Shown: positions 1 to 12,109 of the stretch, piece by piece
Layout of the letters: every line of letters begins with the position of its first letter
Numbering within the stretch: position 1 is the first letter of the stretch
Assembly (NCBI GenBank): GCA_964019425.1
Contig: OZ025822.1
Coordinates: forward strand, 744,001 to 808,000
Origin: Flectonema sp. DT1601
Taxonomy: Eukaryota > Euglenozoa > Diplonemea > Diplonemida > Diplonemidae
Direction of reading: 5' to 3'
DNA length: 64,000 bases
Notes under the pieces: generated by a model
Databases searched by the model: none
Seen by the model: the letters and a program-made list of their open reading frames with translations, nothing else
What the model was told of the DNA's origin: nothing
Position numbers and translations under genes: made by a program

Positions 1-3000
1 GTGTGAGGGAATGACCTGTTAGTGCATTGGGCATAGGCTGGGCTGCAGTTTAGATGTCTTAGGTGTTAATAGGGGGTTCCTCTTAGCATTTTTCTTTGTT
101 CCCACCTTATGATTTTCTTGAAGAAAAAAAATAGAAGTCATAATGGTGCTTCCCTCTGGAAGGGTTGTAAGCCATGGTGTCCAACTAGATTAAAGGACAA
201 GTCTGGGATAATCCCTGCCAGAGGGGCGAGTATTCTACCATGGTTGAAATACTCTGGCAACTGATCTTCAATTTTATGTTGTTTGTTAGCTGCTGGTGTA
301 TCTTGATTATGTGTTGATACTTGCATTTTTTTATTTGTAATCTTCTATTACAATCCTCTTTCTGTTCTGGTCTGTTACTTCATTTGTCTTGTATAACTTC
401 AGTTATATCCATTTTACTTTTTATTGTTTCCCATCTACTATTTATTTTCTATTAGTTCTGGTCAGAAACTCCTGGGCAGCAAGAAGGAAAGTAGTTGAGT
501 ACTTCTGGGTGTTTGGCATCACCCCCCATAGTGAGCAAGTACAACAGGTAGCATTGGTAGTCTGTTGATCCTGAGTGATCCCAGCTACAGTTTTGTTTTT
601 CTTTCTTTTTTTTAGAAGAAGATCAGGACATCCAAGCACTGCTGGATAGTTGCTGAATGCAGGGCCTGCCTGTGGCATTATAATAACAGGCTAAGTCATT
701 TGTAGTTCATAGTTTACCTTTGATTTTATAACTTCACATAGGTACTATGAACGATGAGAGATCCAGTGGGATCACTCAGGGTCTAGTAGAGACCACCAAT
801 GTTGTGCGTTGATAGGCAAGGTGACCAACCTTGACATTCTTTCTTTTCTCTCCTGTTGTGACAAACACAAAATACACACACAGCTTACAGTGTGTTCTTT
901 GTGTATGTTTTCTTCAGGTGTGAGTAGTTTTTTTGTTCTTGCTCTTCAGGGAGGGCCTTAGCCAAAAGCTAACAGTCCAAATCTCACCTGTAAATTCAAC
1001 TCAGTCCTTGTCAGTTTTGGCATCAAACTTGTAATGGTTTAATCATTACAGGTTATTTACTGAAATATTTGTTCTAAAAGTTGCTAAGTATTTCTCACTT
1101 AGAAATTTTTTATTTTTTTATTTTCAGCTTAATTAGCTACAAATTGTTACTACTAAGTGTTTCTCACTTAGATTTTTTTTTTTTGCTTTTCAGCTCCTTA
1201 AAAGCTGCTAAGTGTTTCTGCTAAGTGTTTCTCACTTAGAATTTTATTTTTATGTTCGTTTTCTATCCCTTCTCCTATCCCTTTTGTTCAAAATAAGCGG
1301 GAGGAAATTCTCTCATTCATGTTAAGATGCACTCTGAACTTTGATTTTTTGATCTGAGTGTGAGGGAATGACCTGTTAGTGCATTGGGCATAGGCTGGGC
1401 TGCAGTTTAGATGTCTTAGGTGTTAATAGGGGGTTCCTCTTAGCATTTTTCTTTGTTCCCACCTTATGATTTTCTTGAAGAAAAAAAATAGAAGTCATAA
1501 TGGTGCTTCCCTCTGGAAGGGTTGTAAGCCATGGTGTCCAACTAGATTAAAGGACAAGTCTGGGATAATCCCTGCCAGAGGGGCGAGTATTCTACCATGG
1601 TTGAAATACTCTGGCAACTGATCTTCAATTTTATGTTGTTTGTTAGCTGCTGGTGTATCTTGATTATGTGTTGATACTTGCATTTTTTTATTTGTAATCT
1701 TCTATTACAATCCTCTTTCTGTTCTGGTCTGTTACTTCATTTGTCTTGTATAACTTCAGTTATATCCATTTTACTTTTTATTGTTTCCCATCTACTATTT
1801 ATTTTCTATTAGTTCTGGTCAGAAACTCCTGGGCAGCAAGAAGGAAAGTAGTTGAGTACTTCTGGGTGTTTGGCATCACCCCCCATAGTGAGCAAGTACA
1901 ACAGGTAGCATTGGTAGTCTGTTGATCCTGAGTGATCCCAGCTACAGTTTTGTTTTTCTTTCTTTTTTTTAGAAGAAGATCAGGACATCCAAGCACTGCT
2001 GGATAGTTGCTGAATGCAGGGCCTGCCTGTGGCATTATAATAACAGGCTAAGTCATTTGTAGTTCATAGTTTACCTTTGATTTTATAACTTCACATAGGT
2101 ACTATGAACGATGAGAGATCCAGTGGGATCACTCAGGGTCTAGTAGAGACCACCAATGTTGTGCGTTGATAGGCAAGGTGACCAACCTTGACATTCTTTC
2201 TTTTCTCTCCTGTTGTGACAAACACAAAATACACACACAGCTTACAGTGTGTTCTTTGTGTATGTTTTCTTCAGGTGTGAGTAGTTTTTTTGTTCTTGCT
2301 CTTCAGGGAGGGCCTTAGCCAAAAGCTAACAGTCCAAATCTCACCTGTAAATTCAACTCAGTCCTTGTCAGTTTTGGCATCAAACTTGTAATGGTTTAAT
2401 CATTACAGGTTATTTACTGAAATATTTGTTCTAAAAGTTGCTAAGTATTTCTCACTTAGAAATTTTTTATTTTTTTATTTTCAGCTTAATTAGCTACAAA
2501 TTGTTACTACTAAGTGTTTCTCACTTAGATTTTTTTTTTTTGCTTTTCAGCTCCTTAAAAGCTGCTAAGTGTTTCTGCTAAGTGTTTCTCACTTAGAATT
2601 TTATTTTTATGTTCGTTTTCTATCCCTTCTCCTATCCCTTTTGTTCAAAATAAGCGGGAGGAAATTCTCTCATTCATGTTAAGATGCACTCTGAACTTTG
2701 ATTTTTTGATCTGAGTGTGAGGGAATGACCTGTTAGTGCATTGGGCATAGGCTGGGCTGCAGTTTAGATGTCTTAGGTGTTAATAGGGGGTTCCTCTTAG
2801 CATTTTTCTTTGTTCCCACCTTATGATTTTCTTGAAGAAAAAAAATAGAAGTCATAATGGTGCTTCCCTCTGGAAGGGTTGTAAGCCATGGTGTCCAACT
2901 AGATTAAAGGACAAGTCTGGGATAATCCCTGCCAGAGGGGCGAGTATTCTACCATGGTTGAAATACTCTGGCAACTGATCTTCAATTTTATGTTGTTTGT

Positions 3001-6000
3001 TAGCTGCTGGTGTATCTTGATTATGTGTTGATACTTGCATTTTTTTATTTGTAATCTTCTATTACAATCCTCTTTCTGTTCTGGTCTGTTACTTCATTTG
3101 TCTTGTATAACTTCAGTTATATCCATTTTACTTTTTATTGTTTCCCATCTACTATTTATTTTCTATTAGTTCTGGTCAGAAACTCCTGGGCAGCAAGAAG
3201 GAAAGTAGTTGAGTACTTCTGGGTGTTTGGCATCACCCCCCATAGTGAGCAAGTACAACAGGTAGCATTGGTAGTCTGTTGATCCTGAGTGATCCCAGCT
3301 ACAGTTTTGTTTTTCTTTCTTTTTTTTAGAAGAAGATCAGGACATCCAAGCACTGCTGGATAGTTGCTGAATGCAGGGCCTGCCTGTGGCATTATAATAA
3401 CAGGCTAAGTCATTTGTAGTTCATAGTTTACCTTTGATTTTATAACTTCACATAGGTACTATGAACGATGAGAGATCCAGTGGGATCACTCAGGGTCTAG
3501 TAGAGACCACCAATGTTGTGCGTTGATAGGCAAGGTGACCAACCTTGACATTCTTTCTTTTCTCTCCTGTTGTGACAAACACAAAATACACACACAGCTT
3601 ACAGTGTGTTCTTTGTGTATGTTTTCTTCAGGTGTGAGTAGTTTTTTTGTTCTTGCTCTTCAGGGAGGGCCTTAGCCAAAAGCTAACAGTCCAAATCTCA
3701 CCTGTAAATTCAACTCAGTCCTTGTCAGTTTTGGCATCAAACTTGTAATGGTTTAATCATTACAGGTTATTTACTGAAATATTTGTTCTAAAAGTTGCTA
3801 AGTATTTCTCACTTAGAAATTTTTTATTTTTTTATTTTCAGCTTAATTAGCTACAAATTGTTACTACTAAGTGTTTCTCACTTAGATTTTTTTTTTTTGC
3901 TTTTCAGCTCCTTAAAAGCTGCTAAGTGTTTCTGCTAAGTGTTTCTCACTTAGAATTTTATTTTTATGTTCGTTTTCTATCCCTTCTCCTATCCCTTTTG
4001 TTCAAAATAAGCGGGAGGAAATTCTCTCATTCATGTTAAGATGCACTCTGAACTTTGATTTTTTGATCTGAGTGTGAGGGAATGACCTGTTAGTGCATTG
4101 GGCATAGGCTGGGCTGCAGTTTAGATGTCTTAGGTGTTAATAGGGGGTTCCTCTTAGCATTTTTCTTTGTTCCCACCTTATGATTTTCTTGAAGAAAAAA
4201 AATAGAAGTCATAATGGTGCTTCCCTCTGGAAGGGTTGTAAGCCATGGTGTCCAACTAGATTAAAGGACAAGTCTGGGATAATCCCTGCCAGAGGGGCGA
4301 GTATTCTACCATGGTTGAAATACTCTGGCAACTGATCTTCAATTTTATGTTGTTTGTTAGCTGCTGGTGTATCTTGATTATGTGTTGATACTTGCATTTT
4401 TTTATTTGTAATCTTCTATTACAATCCTCTTTCTGTTCTGGTCTGTTACTTCATTTGTCTTGTATAACTTCAGTTATATCCATTTTACTTTTTATTGTTT
4501 CCCATCTACTATTTATTTTCTATTAGTTCTGGTCAGAAACTCCTGGGCAGCAAGAAGGAAAGTAGTTGAGTACTTCTGGGTGTTTGGCATCACCCCCCAT
4601 AGTGAGCAAGTACAACAGGTAGCATTGGTAGTCTGTTGATCCTGAGTGATCCCAGCTACAGTTTTGTTTTTCTTTCTTTTTTTTAGAAGAAGATCAGGAC
4701 ATCCAAGCACTGCTGGATAGTTGCTGAATGCAGGGCCTGCCTGTGGCATTATAATAACAGGCTAAGTCATTTGTAGTTCATAGTTTACCTTTGATTTTAT
4801 AACTTCACATAGGTACTATGAACGATGAGAGATCCAGTGGGATCACTCAGGGTCTAGTAGAGACCACCAATGTTGTGCGTTGATAGGCAAGGTGACCAAC
4901 CTTGACATTCTTTCTTTTCTCTCCTGTTGTGACAAACACAAAATACACACACAGCTTACAGTGTGTTCTTTGTGTATGTTTTCTTCAGGTGTGAGTAGTT
5001 TTTTTGTTCTTGCTCTTCAGGGAGGGCCTTAGCCAAAAGCTAACAGTCCAAATCTCACCTGTAAATTCAACTCAGTCCTTGTCAGTTTTGGCATCAAACT
5101 TGTAATGGTTTAATCATTACAGGTTATTTACTGAAATATTTGTTCTAAAAGTTGCTAAGTATTTCTCACTTAGAAATTTTTTATTTTTTTATTTTCAGCT
5201 TAATTAGCTACAAATTGTTACTACTAAGTGTTTCTCACTTAGATTTTTTTTTTTTGCTTTTCAGCTCCTTAAAAGCTGCTAAGTGTTTCTGCTAAGTGTT
5301 TCTCACTTAGAATTTTATTTTTATGTTCGTTTTCTATCCCTTCTCCTATCCCTTTTGTTCAAAATAAGCGGGAGGAAATTCTCTCATTCATGTTAAGATG
5401 CACTCTGAACTTTGATTTTTTGATCTGAGTGTGAGGGAATGACCTGTTAGTGCATTGGGCATAGGCTGGGCTGCAGTTTAGATGTCTTAGGTGTTAATAG
5501 GGGGTTCCTCTTAGCATTTTTCTTTGTTCCCACCTTATGATTTTCTTGAAGAAAAAAAATAGAAGTCATAATGGTGCTTCCCTCTGGAAGGGTTGTAAGC
5601 CATGGTGTCCAACTAGATTAAAGGACAAGTCTGGGATAATCCCTGCCAGAGGGGCGAGTATTCTACCATGGTTGAAATACTCTGGCAACTGATCTTCAAT
5701 TTTATGTTGTTTGTTAGCTGCTGGTGTATCTTGATTATGTGTTGATACTTGCATTTTTTTATTTGTAATCTTCTATTACAATCCTCTTTCTGTTCTGGTC
5801 TGTTACTTCATTTGTCTTGTATAACTTCAGTTATATCCATTTTACTTTTTATTGTTTCCCATCTACTATTTATTTTCTATTAGTTCTGGTCAGAAACTCC
5901 TGGGCAGCAAGAAGGAAAGTAGTTGAGTACTTCTGGGTGTTTGGCATCACCCCCCATAGTGAGCAAGTACAACAGGTAGCATTGGTAGTCTGTTGATCCT

Positions 6001-9000
6001 GAGTGATCCCAGCTACAGTTTTGTTTTTCTTTCTTTTTTTTAGAAGAAGATCAGGACATCCAAGCACTGCTGGATAGTTGCTGAATGCAGGGCCTGCCTG
6101 TGGCATTATAATAACAGGCTAAGTCATTTGTAGTTCATAGTTTACCTTTGATTTTATAACTTCACATAGGTACTATGAACGATGAGAGATCCAGTGGGAT
6201 CACTCAGGGTCTAGTAGAGACCACCAATGTTGTGCGTTGATAGGCAAGGTGACCAACCTTGACATTCTTTCTTTTCTCTCCTGTTGTGACAAACACAAAA
6301 TACACACACAGCTTACAGTGTGTTCTTTGTGTATGTTTTCTTCAGGTGTGAGTAGTTTTTTTGTTCTTGCTCTTCAGGGAGGGCCTTAGCCAAAAGCTAA
6401 CAGTCCAAATCTCACCTGTAAATTCAACTCAGTCCTTGTCAGTTTTGGCATCAAACTTGTAATGGTTTAATCATTACAGGTTATTTACTGAAATATTTGT
6501 TCTAAAAGTTGCTAAGTATTTCTCACTTAGAAATTTTTTATTTTTTTATTTTCAGCTTAATTAGCTACAAATTGTTACTACTAAGTGTTTCTCACTTAGA
6601 TTTTTTTTTTTTGCTTTTCAGCTCCTTAAAAGCTGCTAAGTGTTTCTGCTAAGTGTTTCTCACTTAGAATTTTATTTTTATGTTCGTTTTCTATCCCTTC
6701 TCCTATCCCTTTTGTTCAAAATAAGCGGGAGGAAATTCTCTCATTCATGTTAAGATGCACTCTGAACTTTGATTTTTTGATCTGAGTGTGAGGGAATGAC
6801 CTGTTAGTGCATTGGGCATAGGCTGGGCTGCAGTTTAGATGTCTTAGGTGTTAATAGGGGGTTCCTCTTAGCATTTTTCTTTGTTCCCACCTTATGATTT
6901 TCTTGAAGAAAAAAAATAGAAGTCATAATGGTGCTTCCCTCTGGAAGGGTTGTAAGCCATGGTGTCCAACTAGATTAAAGGACAAGTCTGGGATAATCCC
7001 TGCCAGAGGGGCGAGTATTCTACCATGGTTGAAATACTCTGGCAACTGATCTTCAATTTTATGTTGTTTGTTAGCTGCTGGTGTATCTTGATTATGTGTT
7101 GATACTTGCATTTTTTTATTTGTAATCTTCTATTACAATCCTCTTTCTGTTCTGGTCTGTTACTTCATTTGTCTTGTATAACTTCAGTTATATCCATTTT
7201 ACTTTTTATTGTTTCCCATCTACTATTTATTTTCTATTAGTTCTGGTCAGAAACTCCTGGGCAGCAAGAAGGAAAGTAGTTGAGTACTTCTGGGTGTTTG
7301 GCATCACCCCCCATAGTGAGCAAGTACAACAGGTAGCATTGGTAGTCTGTTGATCCTGAGTGATCCCAGCTACAGTTTTGTTTTTCTTTCTTTTTTTTAG
7401 AAGAAGATCAGGACATCCAAGCACTGCTGGATAGTTGCTGAATGCAGGGCCTGCCTGTGGCATTATAATAACAGGCTAAGTCATTTGTAGTTCATAGTTT
7501 ACCTTTGATTTTATAACTTCACATAGGTACTATGAACGATGAGAGATCCAGTGGGATCACTCAGGGTCTAGTAGAGACCACCAATGTTGTGCGTTGATAG
7601 GCAAGGTGACCAACCTTGACATTCTTTCTTTTCTCTCCTGTTGTGACAAACACAAAATACACACACAGCTTACAGTGTGTTCTTTGTGTATGTTTTCTTC
7701 AGGTGTGAGTAGTTTTTTTGTTCTTGCTCTTCAGGGAGGGCCTTAGCCAAAAGCTAACAGTCCAAATCTCACCTGTAAATTCAACTCAGTCCTTGTCAGT
7801 TTTGGCATCAAACTTGTAATGGTTTAATCATTACAGGTTATTTACTGAAATATTTGTTCTAAAAGTTGCTAAGTATTTCTCACTTAGAAATTTTTTATTT
7901 TTTTATTTTCAGCTTAATTAGCTACAAATTGTTACTACTAAGTGTTTCTCACTTAGATTTTTTTTTTTTGCTTTTCAGCTCCTTAAAAGCTGCTAAGTGT
8001 TTCTGCTAAGTGTTTCTCACTTAGAATTTTATTTTTATGTTCGTTTTCTATCCCTTCTCCTATCCCTTTTGTTCAAAATAAGCGGGAGGAAATTCTCTCA
8101 TTCATGTTAAGATGCACTCTGAACTTTGATTTTTTGATCTGAGTGTGAGGGAATGACCTGTTAGTGCATTGGGCATAGGCTGGGCTGCAGTTTAGATGTC
8201 TTAGGTGTTAATAGGGGGTTCCTCTTAGCATTTTTCTTTGTTCCCACCTTATGATTTTCTTGAAGAAAAAAAATAGAAGTCATAATGGTGCTTCCCTCTG
8301 GAAGGGTTGTAAGCCATGGTGTCCAACTAGATTAAAGGACAAGTCTGGGATAATCCCTGCCAGAGGGGCGAGTATTCTACCATGGTTGAAATACTCTGGC
8401 AACTGATCTTCAATTTTATGTTGTTTGTTAGCTGCTGGTGTATCTTGATTATGTGTTGATACTTGCATTTTTTTATTTGTAATCTTCTATTACAATCCTC
8501 TTTCTGTTCTGGTCTGTTACTTCATTTGTCTTGTATAACTTCAGTTATATCCATTTTACTTTTTATTGTTTCCCATCTACTATTTATTTTCTATTAGTTC
8601 TGGTCAGAAACTCCTGGGCAGCAAGAAGGAAAGTAGTTGAGTACTTCTGGGTGTTTGGCATCACCCCCCATAGTGAGCAAGTACAACAGGTAGCATTGGT
8701 AGTCTGTTGATCCTGAGTGATCCCAGCTACAGTTTTGTTTTTCTTTCTTTTTTTTAGAAGAAGATCAGGACATCCAAGCACTGCTGGATAGTTGCTGAAT
8801 GCAGGGCCTGCCTGTGGCATTATAATAACAGGCTAAGTCATTTGTAGTTCATAGTTTACCTTTGATTTTATAACTTCACATAGGTACTATGAACGATGAG
8901 AGATCCAGTGGGATCACTCAGGGTCTAGTAGAGACCACCAATGTTGTGCGTTGATAGGCAAGGTGACCAACCTTGACATTCTTTCTTTTCTCTCCTGTTG

Positions 9001-9146
9001 TGACAAACACAAAATACACACACAGCTTACAGTGTGTTCTTTGTGTATGTTTTCTTCAGGTGTGAGTAGTTTTTTTGTTCTTGCTCTTCAGGGAGGGCCT
9101 TAGCCAAAAGCTAACAGTCCAAATCTCACCTGTAAATTCAACTCAG
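1..9146 (-). repeat. Tandem array of the 1357-bp family T repeat, seven copies
   Basis: The sequence repeats with a period of exactly 1357 bases, with unit starts at 1, 1358, 2715, 4072, 5429, 6786 and 8143; the last copy stops at 9146. I saw no difference between the copies I compared. The natural element boundary is probably near 1004/1005 within each unit: lone copies elsewhere (54738-56103) start with TCTTTGTCAGTTTTGG and end with a hairpin TTAGC-CAAAA-GCTAA followed by a short tail. Each unit has two short open frames on the minus strand (62 and 78 codons), which I do not call genes. It also has three hairpins of the form CTAAGTG-TTTCT-CACTTAG near unit position 1085-1240. No terminal inverted repeats are visible. 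Orientation is arbitrary: the minus sign follows the short ORFs, while the conserved 3' hairpin reads on the plus strand. It may be a non-autonomous retroelement or a satellite derived from one. Confidence 0.93.
1085..1237. other. Cluster of three matching hairpins inside the T unit
   Basis: Three copies of a 19-base imperfect-to-perfect hairpin CTAAGTGTTTCTCACTTAG lie within about 150 bases, each followed by a T run, and two of these lead into TTTTCAGCT. The stem is seven base pairs and the loop TTTCT; the first copy has one changed stem base (CTAAGTA). The cluster recurs in every full T unit and in the lone copy at 54738-56103. A further hairpin TGTAATG-GTTTAAT-CATTACA lies just upstream, around 1032-1052. 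No function is recognised. Confidence 0.7.
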
Positions 9147-9828
9147 AACATAAAAAATTCGTTCTTTCATTTGCTCTAATTCGTTTTCTAAAATCTGGCA
9201 TTTCAAGGAAAGTTTCAGCCTTAATTTTCCTTCTTTTTTTTTGTACAAGGGGGTTTGAGAACCCATGTCAGATTGAGTTCTTATCGCCATAGCAGAATCA
9301 GTAAGAAGTGTTTGCGATCCCGTTGACATGAGTTCAGGTGGGGGAGTCTGAAAAGAGATGGAAGAAATAGAAGAGAATGACAAGGAGAGTCCAGTGAGCT
9401 CATCCTCATCTAACAAAACAGAAGGGGCCGGGGAGGAAGAACCATTGGCAATAAGTAGAATAGAAAGAGCCGATGCGTAACAAGTTTGCCAGATAAAACA
9501 TTTCTCAAGCCATGATCTTTCAATGGTGAGCTTTTCGATCGTTTTCAGTTTTGTTACTTTGTGGATTTTGACTTCTTCCACAGGGAAGATTTCTTTACCA
9601 TCTTTTATAAAACTTGCAGTGGCAGGTTCTTCTTTAATGCTGCGCATAAGTGGTCTTGAATGCCACGTGGGGAGGTTCCTCGTCTGGAACAGAACATATG
9701 AGCACTGTCTGGCGATTCTGGTGCATTCACAAAATAAAGCTTTTGTTGGTGCTAAAGGTGAACCGATGTGACGTGTCCAGATGTTCAGCTGGTCCATGCA
9801 GATGTTTCCTCGTACGCCAACTTCAATA

Positions 9829-10129
9829 CTGCAACTGGAAATATTACTGCGCGGAAAAAACCGCACTAATTTCCAAATCTGCAAAAAACCGCACTAATTT
9901 TTCCACGCAGTAATATTTCCACCGCACTAATATTTCTGCTCAGAAGTGATTTTTCTCCAGCTGCATTTTTCTGCTGGTGCCTTACACAGCAAAAAAGCAA
10001 CCAAATTTTTTTCTACCACCAAGTGGAAAAAACCGCACTAATCTTTTCTCAAAAAAACCGCACTAATTTTTCCGCGCAGTAATATTTCCCCGCAGTAATT
10101 ATTCAGCGCAGTAATATTTCCAGTTGCAG
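9829..10129. mobile_element. 301-bp MITE with TA target duplication (copy 1)
   Basis: The element starts CTGCAACTGGAAATATTACT and ends with the inverted counterpart, CCAGTTGCAG. It is flanked by TA on both sides (9827-9828 and 10130-10131). The uninterrupted site in the LINE ORF, around 19073-19080, has a single TA, so this is a clean insertion with a TA duplication, as made by Tc1/mariner and pogo transposases. Internally the short words CCGCACTAAT and CGCAGTAATATT alternate several times, so much of the element can fold on itself. It has no ORF of its own and must depend on a transposase elsewhere. Confidence 0.9.
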
Positions 10130-10722
10130 TAGTAAAAATGTTACAGTCGAAGCCATTAGCGATGATCGAGTCTCTTAGCTTTAGGTATTTCTTTTCCTTT
10201 AAGACATGAGAGGTTTCGAAACGATCTTCATTTGGACACGTCAGCTCCAGAATCAGTGCTCTTTTCGCAAAAAAAGAATAAATAAAAATGTCTGGTCTTA
10301 GAGAGGACGAGACATGGCACACTTCAAGAGGAACAATTAGGCGGTTATCACCGACATCGTCGAGGATGACCCAATCATTCGCTAGTGAAAGTTCGCCTGT
10401 CTCTTTAGAAATTCTTTCTAGGGGTTTATTTTCCCCTGTTTTTAAAAAAGTTTGAGAGGGAGGCGGGAGGTTTTCTTTTCTTTTGTTGGCTTTTATTATC
10501 AACTCTTCCAAGAAGATAACAATGCGTTTTAGAACGCTGTCGTGACGCCACGTGAACCTCCCTTGTGTTAAAGAGACAGGACAGCCTGTTAAGACATGCC
10601 TGAGGGTAGGATTCACTTTGCCACAAAACACAATTTTGGTCCACATTGGTGATGTTCCACCTCTTTAAATTATCTTGTGAGGGGAGGGTGTTTGTAACCG
10701 CTTTCAGTTGAAATGAGATATA

Positions 10723-11024
10723 CTGCAACTGGAAATATTACTGCGCGGAAAAAACCGCACTAATTTCCAAATCTGCAAAAAACCGCACTAATTTTTCCAC
10801 GCAGTAATATTTCCACCGCACTAATATTTCTGCTCAGAAGTGATTTTTTCTCCAGCTGCATTTTTCTGCTGGTGCCTTACACAGCAAAAAAGCAACCAAA
10901 TTTTTTTCTACTACCAAGTGGAAAAAACCGCACTAATCTTTTCTCAAAAAAACCGCACTAATTTTTCCGCGCAGTAATATTTCCCCGCAGTAATTATTCA
11001 GCGCAGTAATATTTCCAGTTGCAG
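10723..11024. mobile_element. 302-bp MITE with TA target duplication (copy 2)
   Basis: Nearly identical to the MITE at 9829-10129, with the same orientation and ends. It is flanked by TA at 10721-10722 and 11025-11026; the intact LINE sequence near 18482-18490 has one TA there. Two insertions of the same family within 900 bases of one dead LINE fragment, and almost no differences between them, suggest recent activity. Confidence 0.9.
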
Positions 11025-11775
11025 TAGGCAGGATTTCCCTCCCTAAGTACCTTATTCCAGGTGAAGTCGTTTATCATACATTTAGACCACTCCTTCCACT
11101 GACCTTGGACTTGTAATTTATTCAAAGAGTTCAGTAGTTCATCTGTGGCTTCCACTTCAAAACGCTTAAGGAGATCGGGGCGAGTAGTACGTAGATCGCG
11201 CAATCGGTGACCAAGACCAGCTGATTGCTTCGCATAATTTTTTCTTTTTTTAATTTAAACTGATTGTATTTATATCTGTTTATTTTTCTCAACGATCGGC
11301 TATACCGATCAACCTTTAAAAAAATTTCCTCTTCTCGACGATCAGATCCAATTGATCAACCTTTTCTTTTTTTTTTCCTCTATTCCTTCCATCCCTCCCG
11401 CTCCCCTATTTGTAATAAAAACAAGATCAGCTCAGCTTGATCGTTAAATTTTTTTTTCTTTCTTTTTTGTTGGTCCTAGTCAAGACCTTAAACTGACTAA
11501 CCGGTCTTAATTTTAAATAAGTGTTAACCTAGTTTCTCTTTTCCTTTTCAATTTCCTTTTAATACTCTCTATCTGGTCTGTTATGTCATATTTCTCATTT
11601 AATTTTATCATCCATTTTACTTTTCACTGTTTCCCATCTACATTTTATTTTCAAATAGTTACGGTCTGTTAAAAAAAAAAAAAAAGTTTAAATAAGTTAA
11701 ATTGAACATGTTAACTCAATTCCTCAATTCTTCCGTCATGGTCATGACATTCTTTTTCGTTTCTCTAATGCACAA

Positions 11776-11870
11776 GAGATACCATCACTCATGAGATACC
11801 AACGCACATACGAGATACCAGCACTCCAGAGATACCGACACGCTAGAGATACCAAGTCACTTGAGATACC
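11776..11870 (+). repeat. Six GAGATACC words at 17-base spacing
   Basis: The octamer GAGATACC begins at 11776, 11793, 11812, 11829, 11846 and 11863, giving spacings of 17, 19, 17, 17 and 17, with spacers of nine bases (one of eleven) that differ from each other. The same cluster is kept in the other LINE 3' UTRs at 22386-22480 and 31693-31787. The regular spacing suggests a bound protein or RNA contact, but no function is known to me. Confidence 0.85.
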
Positions 11871-12109
11871 TCCTTGTAAATTAATTCCCGGTATTTCAAA
11901 TTTGAATTGATAGTGTCAACTCTGCTTGCTGCTCTTGTTAATGTGTTGTCTCCTGAAAGTGATCTTAACTCCTGTAAAAAGAAAAAAAAAAAGAAATCAA
12001 AAAAGAAGAATTTTCAAACGAAGTTATAACAACCCCTACCACCCATTATGATCAATTCCGCTTGTTTTTTTTTTTTTTTTTTAAAACAAAAAAAAAAATA
12101 AAAAATTAT

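Larger units (their letters stand above)
9147..11234 (-). pseudogene. Inverted 5' piece of a LINE copy: endonuclease region of the ORF
   Basis: Read on the minus strand this matches bases 18275-19757 of the full-length LINE ORF: the zinc-knuckle region, the restriction-like endonuclease and the start of the C-terminal extension. After removing two inserted MITEs and their TA duplications the length (about 1480 bases) agrees with the source (1483). It joins the T array at 9145-9147 with a shared AG, and joins forward-oriented LINE 3' UTR at 11234/11235. An inverted 5' piece followed by a forward 3' piece of the same element is the known twin-priming product of LINE insertion. It is broken by the MITEs and lacks the RT. 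Substitutions against 15810-20936 show it is an older or different source copy. Confidence 0.88.

Noticed and set aside
442-678. 62- and 78-codon ORFs repeated in every T unit
   Set aside because: They recur because the DNA repeats. Their ends vary in lone copies, one is cut short at 49298 and 56328, and no domain is visible. No evidence of selection on the protein.
1-9146. Bacterial or plasmid origin-like iterons
   Set aside because: The window is eukaryotic: nuclear ATP synthase alpha with a presequence, LINEs, MITEs and a VIPER-like element; no bacterial genes are present.
11776-11870. CRISPR-like reading of the GAGATACC cluster
   Set aside because: Repeats of 8 bases and spacers of 9 are far too short, the setting is eukaryotic, and the spacers are the same in all LINE copies.
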